Below, one piece after another: positions 14,525 to 17,398 of a stretch of DNA of 17,398 bases. Within the stretch, counting starts at the first letter, position 1. Each line of letters starts with the position of its first letter. Both the position numbers and the translations under genes were made by a program. This DNA comes from Desulfovibrio sp. GTDB lineage: Bacteria > Desulfobacterota > Desulfovibrionia > Desulfovibrionales > Desulfovibrionaceae. The notes under the pieces were generated by a model. It saw only the letters and a list, made by a program, of their open reading frames with translations. It was not told where the DNA came from and made no database searches. The stretch covers positions 337 to 17,734 of the forward strand of contig DQED01000209.1 of NCBI GenBank assembly GCA_003525525.1, written 5' to 3'.

Positions 14525-16717
14525 CTACAGCGCATTGAAAAGCTCCCGAAGCCGATGGTTGAGGTGGGTATAGCGCCTGTCGCCGCCGGCGTTGCGCAGC
14601 CCGAGCATGAGCGCCCGCCTGCTGCCGATGATCACGGCCAGTCGCCTGGCCCTGGTCAGGGCGGTGTAGATCAGGTTGCGGCGCAACATGACGTAGTGCT
14701 GTGTCAATATGGGGACGACCACGGCCGGATATTCGCTTCCCTGGGATTTGTGGATGCTCACGGCATAGGCCGGGGCCAGTTCGTCGAGTTCGGTGCGGTC
14801 ATAGGCGACGCTTCTGCCGTCGAAGGAGACCACCACCTCGCCTTCCTCGGGATCGACTTCCACGATGTGCCCCAGATCGCCGTTGAAGACGTCCTTTTCA
14901 TAATCGTTTTTGGTCTGCAAGACCCGGTCGTGCAGGCGAAACCGCGCCATGCCGCGCGCGACTTCCGGCCCTTTGGGATTGAGGCGCGCGCGCAGGGCGT
15001 CGTTTAGCGACTGCGTGCCGGCCTCGCCCTTGTGCATGGGGGAGAGCACCTGCACGTCGCGCAAAGGGTCGAGGCCGTAGACCCGGGGAATGCGCTCGCA
15101 CACCAGCGTCGCGATCATGTCGCGCACCGTGGCCGGGTCGTCCTGCTCCACCCAGAAAAAATCCGCATCGGGAGGCTGGCTGTCCGCGGCCTGGGGAAAC
15201 TGGCCCTGGTTCACGCGGTGGGCGTTGACCACGATCATGCTCTGTTTCGCCTGACGAAAAATCCGCGTCAGGCGGGCGCTCTGCACGGCCTGGCTGGCCA
15301 GGACGTCGGCCAGGACGTTGCCCGCGCCGACCGAAGGCAGCTGGTCGGCGTCGCCGACCAGGATGAGCCGGGCCGTTGCCGGCAGGGCCCGCAGCATATG
15401 GGCGCAAAGCCTGGCGTCGAGCATGCTGACCTCGTCCACGAGCAGCACGTCGGTCTTGAGCTTGTTGTCCTCGCACAGGGCGAAACTGCCGTCCGGCGTG
15501 GATTGCAGCAGCCTATGGAGGGTCGCGGCCGGCTGCCCCGTGGCCTCGGCCAGGCGCTTGGCCGCCCGGCCGGTCGGCGCGGCAAGTTTGACTTTTAAGC
15601 CCGACTTGTCAAGGGCCGCCACCACCATGCGCGTGATGGTGGTCTTGCCCGTGCCGGGGCCGCCGGTGATGACGAAGACCTTTTCGGCGCAGGCGTCCAC
15701 GGCGGCCTGGCGCTGTTCGGGCGAAAGCTGGAGCCGCGCTTCGGACTCGAGCGCCGGCAACAGCTTTTCCACCTTGCCGCGCAGGTCCGCCCCGGGATGC
15801 GTGGCCAGATCGTGCAGCCGGCGGGCGATCTCCACTTCCAGGGCGTAGTTGTGGCGCAGGTACACGGCCGAAGCGATGCCCTGGGCGGAGAGATCCTCGA
15901 CCTTGATGCGCTTGAGCGTCTCCAGGTCGCCCAAGGCTTCGTCCAGGCGCTCCGGGGAGACGCCTTCGATCATGGCCCCGGTCTTTTCGAAAAGCACGTC
16001 GCGTGGCACGAACAGATGCCCCTGTTCGCCCATGGTGAAGAGCATGTAGACCAGGGCGGCCTGGAGCCGCTCGGGGCTGTCCGGGGCGAATCCCAGGCGC
16101 AGGGCCATGGCGTCGGCGGTCTTGAACGCGATGCCGCGAATCTCGTAGGCCAGCTCATAGGGGTTGGCCCGGATGCGCGCCTCGGCGCTGTTGCCGTAGA
16201 GCTTGAAAATCTTGCCCGCATGGGTCGTGGCGATCTCGTGGGTCTGCAGGAAAAGCATCAGCGAGCGCACCTCGTGCTGCGCCGTCCACGAGGCCACGAT
16301 CTCCTTGAGCTTCTTCTTGCCGAGCCCTTCCACGGCAAGGAGCTTTTCCGGCTCGCTGTCCAGGATGTCGAGCACCTTCTCGCCGAAGGCATCCACCATG
16401 CGCGTGGCGAGCACCCCGCCCACGCCCTTGATCATGCCCGAGGCGAGGTAGCGGCGGATGCCGTTTATGGTGGCCGGCATCTCCCGGGCGAAGGTCGTCA
16501 CCTGGAACTGGCGGCCGTATTTGGGGTGGGTGGCCCAGGAGCCGGTGACGCGCAGCATTTCCCCGGGCGTGACCCGGTCCAGGTAGCCGACGATGGAAAA
16601 CGGCCCGGGCTCGTCCCTGGAACGGACCTTGGCGATGAGATAGTTCGAGCCTTCGTTGAAGAAGGTGACGGACTGCACCTCGGCGGTGATCTCGATCGCT
16701 TGCGCCGCATCGGCCAT
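14525..16717 (-). CDS. recD2: RecD2-type ATP-dependent 5'-3' DNA helicase
   Basis: This 730-residue superfamily 1B helicase is of normal RecD2 length. The N-terminal region (about 1-330) has an OB-like start (VTGSWATHPKYGRQFQV) and helix-hairpin-helix segments including GIKGVG-like and AVEGLGKKKLKEI. Helicase motifs follow: Walker A GGPGTGKTT (352-360), TGRAAKRLAEATG, Walker B LLVDEVSMLD (425-434), GDADQLPSVGAG (455-466), TRIFRQ, and near the C-terminus SIHKSQGSEYP and IYTALTRAR. RecD2 acts outside RecBCD in replication-fork and mismatch-related repair. The start at 16717 was chosen by homology; the Shine-Dalgarno is poor. It starts 14 bp after the recR stop, so the two repair genes are almost surely cotranscribed. 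Downstream lies the flippase-like gene. Confidence 0.95.
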   Translation of the reverse strand: MADAAQAIEITAEVQSVTFFNEGSNYLIAKVRSRDEPGPFSIVGYLDRVTPGEMLRVTGSWATHPKYGRQFQVTTFAREMPATINGIRRYLASGMIKGVGGVLATRMVDAFGEKVLDILDSEPEKLLAVEGLGKKKLKEIVASWTAQHEVRSLMLFLQTHEIATTHAGKIFKLYGNSAEARIRANPYELAYEIRGIAFKTADAMALRLGFAPDSPERLQAALVYMLFTMGEQGHLFVPRDVLFEKTGAMIEGVSPERLDEALGDLETLKRIKVEDLSAQGIASAVYLRHNYALEVEIARRLHDLATHPGADLRGKVEKLLPALESEARLQLSPEQRQAAVDACAEKVFVITGGPGTGKTTITRMVVAALDKSGLKVKLAAPTGRAAKRLAEATGQPAATLHRLLQSTPDGSFALCEDNKLKTDVLLVDEVSMLDARLCAHMLRALPATARLILVGDADQLPSVGAGNVLADVLASQAVQSARLTRIFRQAKQSMIVVNAHRVNQGQFPQAADSQPPDADFFWVEQDDPATVRDMIATLVCERIPRVYGLDPLRDVQVLSPMHKGEAGTQSLNDALRARLNPKGPEVARGMARFRLHDRVLQTKNDYEKDVFNGDLGHIVEVDPEEGEVVVSFDGRSVAYDRTELDELAPAYAVSIHKSQGSEYPAVVVPILTQHYVMLRRNLIYTALTRARRLAVIIGSRRALMLGLRNAGGDRRYTHLNHRLRELFNAL

Positions 16718-16731
16718 GACGGGATGTCGTC

Positions 16732-17346
16732 CTAGAGGTCCTGCCGGTAACGCAGGGATTGCGAGAGGGTTTCCTTGTCCACGTACTTGACCTCGGCCCC
16801 GAGCGGGATGCCCTGGGCCAGGCGGGTCAGGCGCACGCGAGGAAATTCCCGGGCCAGCAGGTTCTTGATGTGCGAAGCCGTGGATTCGGCGGCGAGCGTC
16901 GCGCCAAGGGCCAGGATGCACTCCGTGACCACGCCCTCGGCCAGTCGGGCGCGCAGGGCGTCCAGGCGCAGCTGGCCGGGCGAGACGCCCTCCAGGGGAT
17001 CGAGCAGGCCGCCGAGGACGAGGTAGTAGCCCCGAAATTGCGCCGTCTCTTCCAGAAGCATGACGGCGTCCCACTGGGCCACGACGCACAGCAGCTCCGG
17101 GGCGCGCGTGGGGTCGGCGCAGACCGGGCAGACCGGGGTTTCGGAGAGCCCGGCGCAGCGCGAGCACAGGCACAGCCGCTCGCGCAGGCGCAGGATGGCC
17201 TCGCCCAGGGTCTCGGCGCGGCCGCGCGGCCACTCGAGCAGCGTCATGGCCGCCTTGAGCGCGGATTTCGGCCCGAGCCCGGGCAGCTTCGCCAATTGTT
17301 CGACCAGCTCCGCCAGGGGAGCCGGCAACGCCGTCTGCACCGCCAT
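16732..17346 (-). CDS. recR: Recombination mediator RecR
   Basis: RecR works with RecO (and RecF) to load RecA on gapped single-stranded DNA. The 204-residue protein has the N-terminal helix-hairpin-helix LPGLGPKSA (residues 21-29), the zinc finger Cys61/64/73/76 (CSRC and CPVC), a Toprim domain (about 85-160) with FRGYYLVLGGLLDPLEG, and the C-terminal Walker-B-like tail. The conserved Toprim glutamate after VV appears as Ala-Gln (LLCVVAQWDAV). The start at 17346 gives normal family length; the ATG at 17376 directly abuts the dispersed repeat and is less likely, and a GTG at 17355 is also possible. The gene is first of the recR-recD2-membrane protein-thiD run in this window. Confidence 0.95.
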   Translation of the reverse strand: MAVQTALPAPLAELVEQLAKLPGLGPKSALKAAMTLLEWPRGRAETLGEAILRLRERLCLCSRCAGLSETPVCPVCADPTRAPELLCVVAQWDAVMLLEETAQFRGYYLVLGGLLDPLEGVSPGQLRLDALRARLAEGVVTECILALGATLAAESTASHIKNLLAREFPRVRLTRLAQGIPLGAEVKYVDKETLSQSLRYRQDL

Positions 17347-17381
17347 ATCCGTCACTACCCATTTGCCCCCAACCATCCCCC

Positions 17382-17398
17382 CTTTCGGGAGGTCCAGG
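17382..17398 (-). repeat. Dispersed intergenic repeat, copy upstream of recR
   Basis: This is an exact copy of the 17-mer at 8549-8565, truncated by the window edge. On the minus strand it lies directly before recR and, as in the other copy, next to a run of G. Confidence 0.6.

Noticed and set aside
13487..15007. A 506-codon plus-strand open frame opposite the flippase-like gene and recD2
   Set aside because: It lies antisense to two clearly coding genes, has low-complexity composition and no recognised domain.
16718..17362. A longer RecD2 with a 215-residue N-terminal extension
   Set aside because: It overlaps the whole recR gene in another frame; the RecD2 homology begins at 16717.
1..17398. 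CRISPR arrays, transposases, integrases or rRNA genes
   Set aside because: I looked for spaced direct repeats, transposase or integrase motifs and rRNA sequence and saw none.

Overview
The window looks like chromosomal DNA from a high-G+C deltaproteobacterial sulfate reducer, most likely of the Desulfovibrio/Solidesulfovibrio type. This is an inference from gene content and protein style: an NtrC-type sigma-54 activator, a siroheme/ferredoxin protein with a NapH-like polyferredoxin, a DhaM fused to a complete Enzyme I, a double-Mop molybdate protein, and a RecD2/RecR pair. No rRNA or other species marker is present.

Layout. (1) Bases 1-1110: the 3' part of a sigma-54 response regulator on the plus strand. 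(2) Bases 1120-3059, minus strand: a translationally coupled pair, a small siroheme-type 4Fe-4S protein followed by a membrane polyferredoxin. A perfect 16-bp palindrome at 3121-3136, of the CRP/FNR (HcpR-like) kind, lies upstream. (3) Bases 3247-4389, minus: a membrane-anchored SGNH hydrolase. Stretch 1120 to about 4560 is visibly more AT-rich than its surroundings. (4) Bases 4750-5256, plus: an exported protein of unknown function. (5) Bases 5278-10917, minus: methyltransferase, double-Mop protein, dhaK, dhaL, dhaM, all in one direction. The dha genes form a PEP-driven dihydroxyacetone kinase whose DhaM carries its own HPr and full Enzyme I, so PEP could feed dihydroxyacetone phosphorylation without a separate sugar PTS.

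(6) Bases 10918-12574: an accessory patch. It holds a fragment of a replicative helicase N-terminal domain, a hicAB toxin-antitoxin locus whose toxin gene has a one-base frameshift in a C run, a good terminator, a large imperfect hairpin, and a tRNA-Leu(UAG) whose 3' end faces the patch. This is the arrangement expected of a decayed island at a tRNA, but no integrase is seen. (7) Bases 12675-17346, minus: recR, recD2, a flippase-like LPG-synthase-type membrane protein and thiD, closely spaced and probably cotranscribed.

The points most worth a second look are the palindrome-controlled siroheme/polyferredoxin operon, the self-sufficient DHA phosphorelay, the frameshifted hicA, and a dispersed intergenic repeat found upstream of both dhaL and recR.
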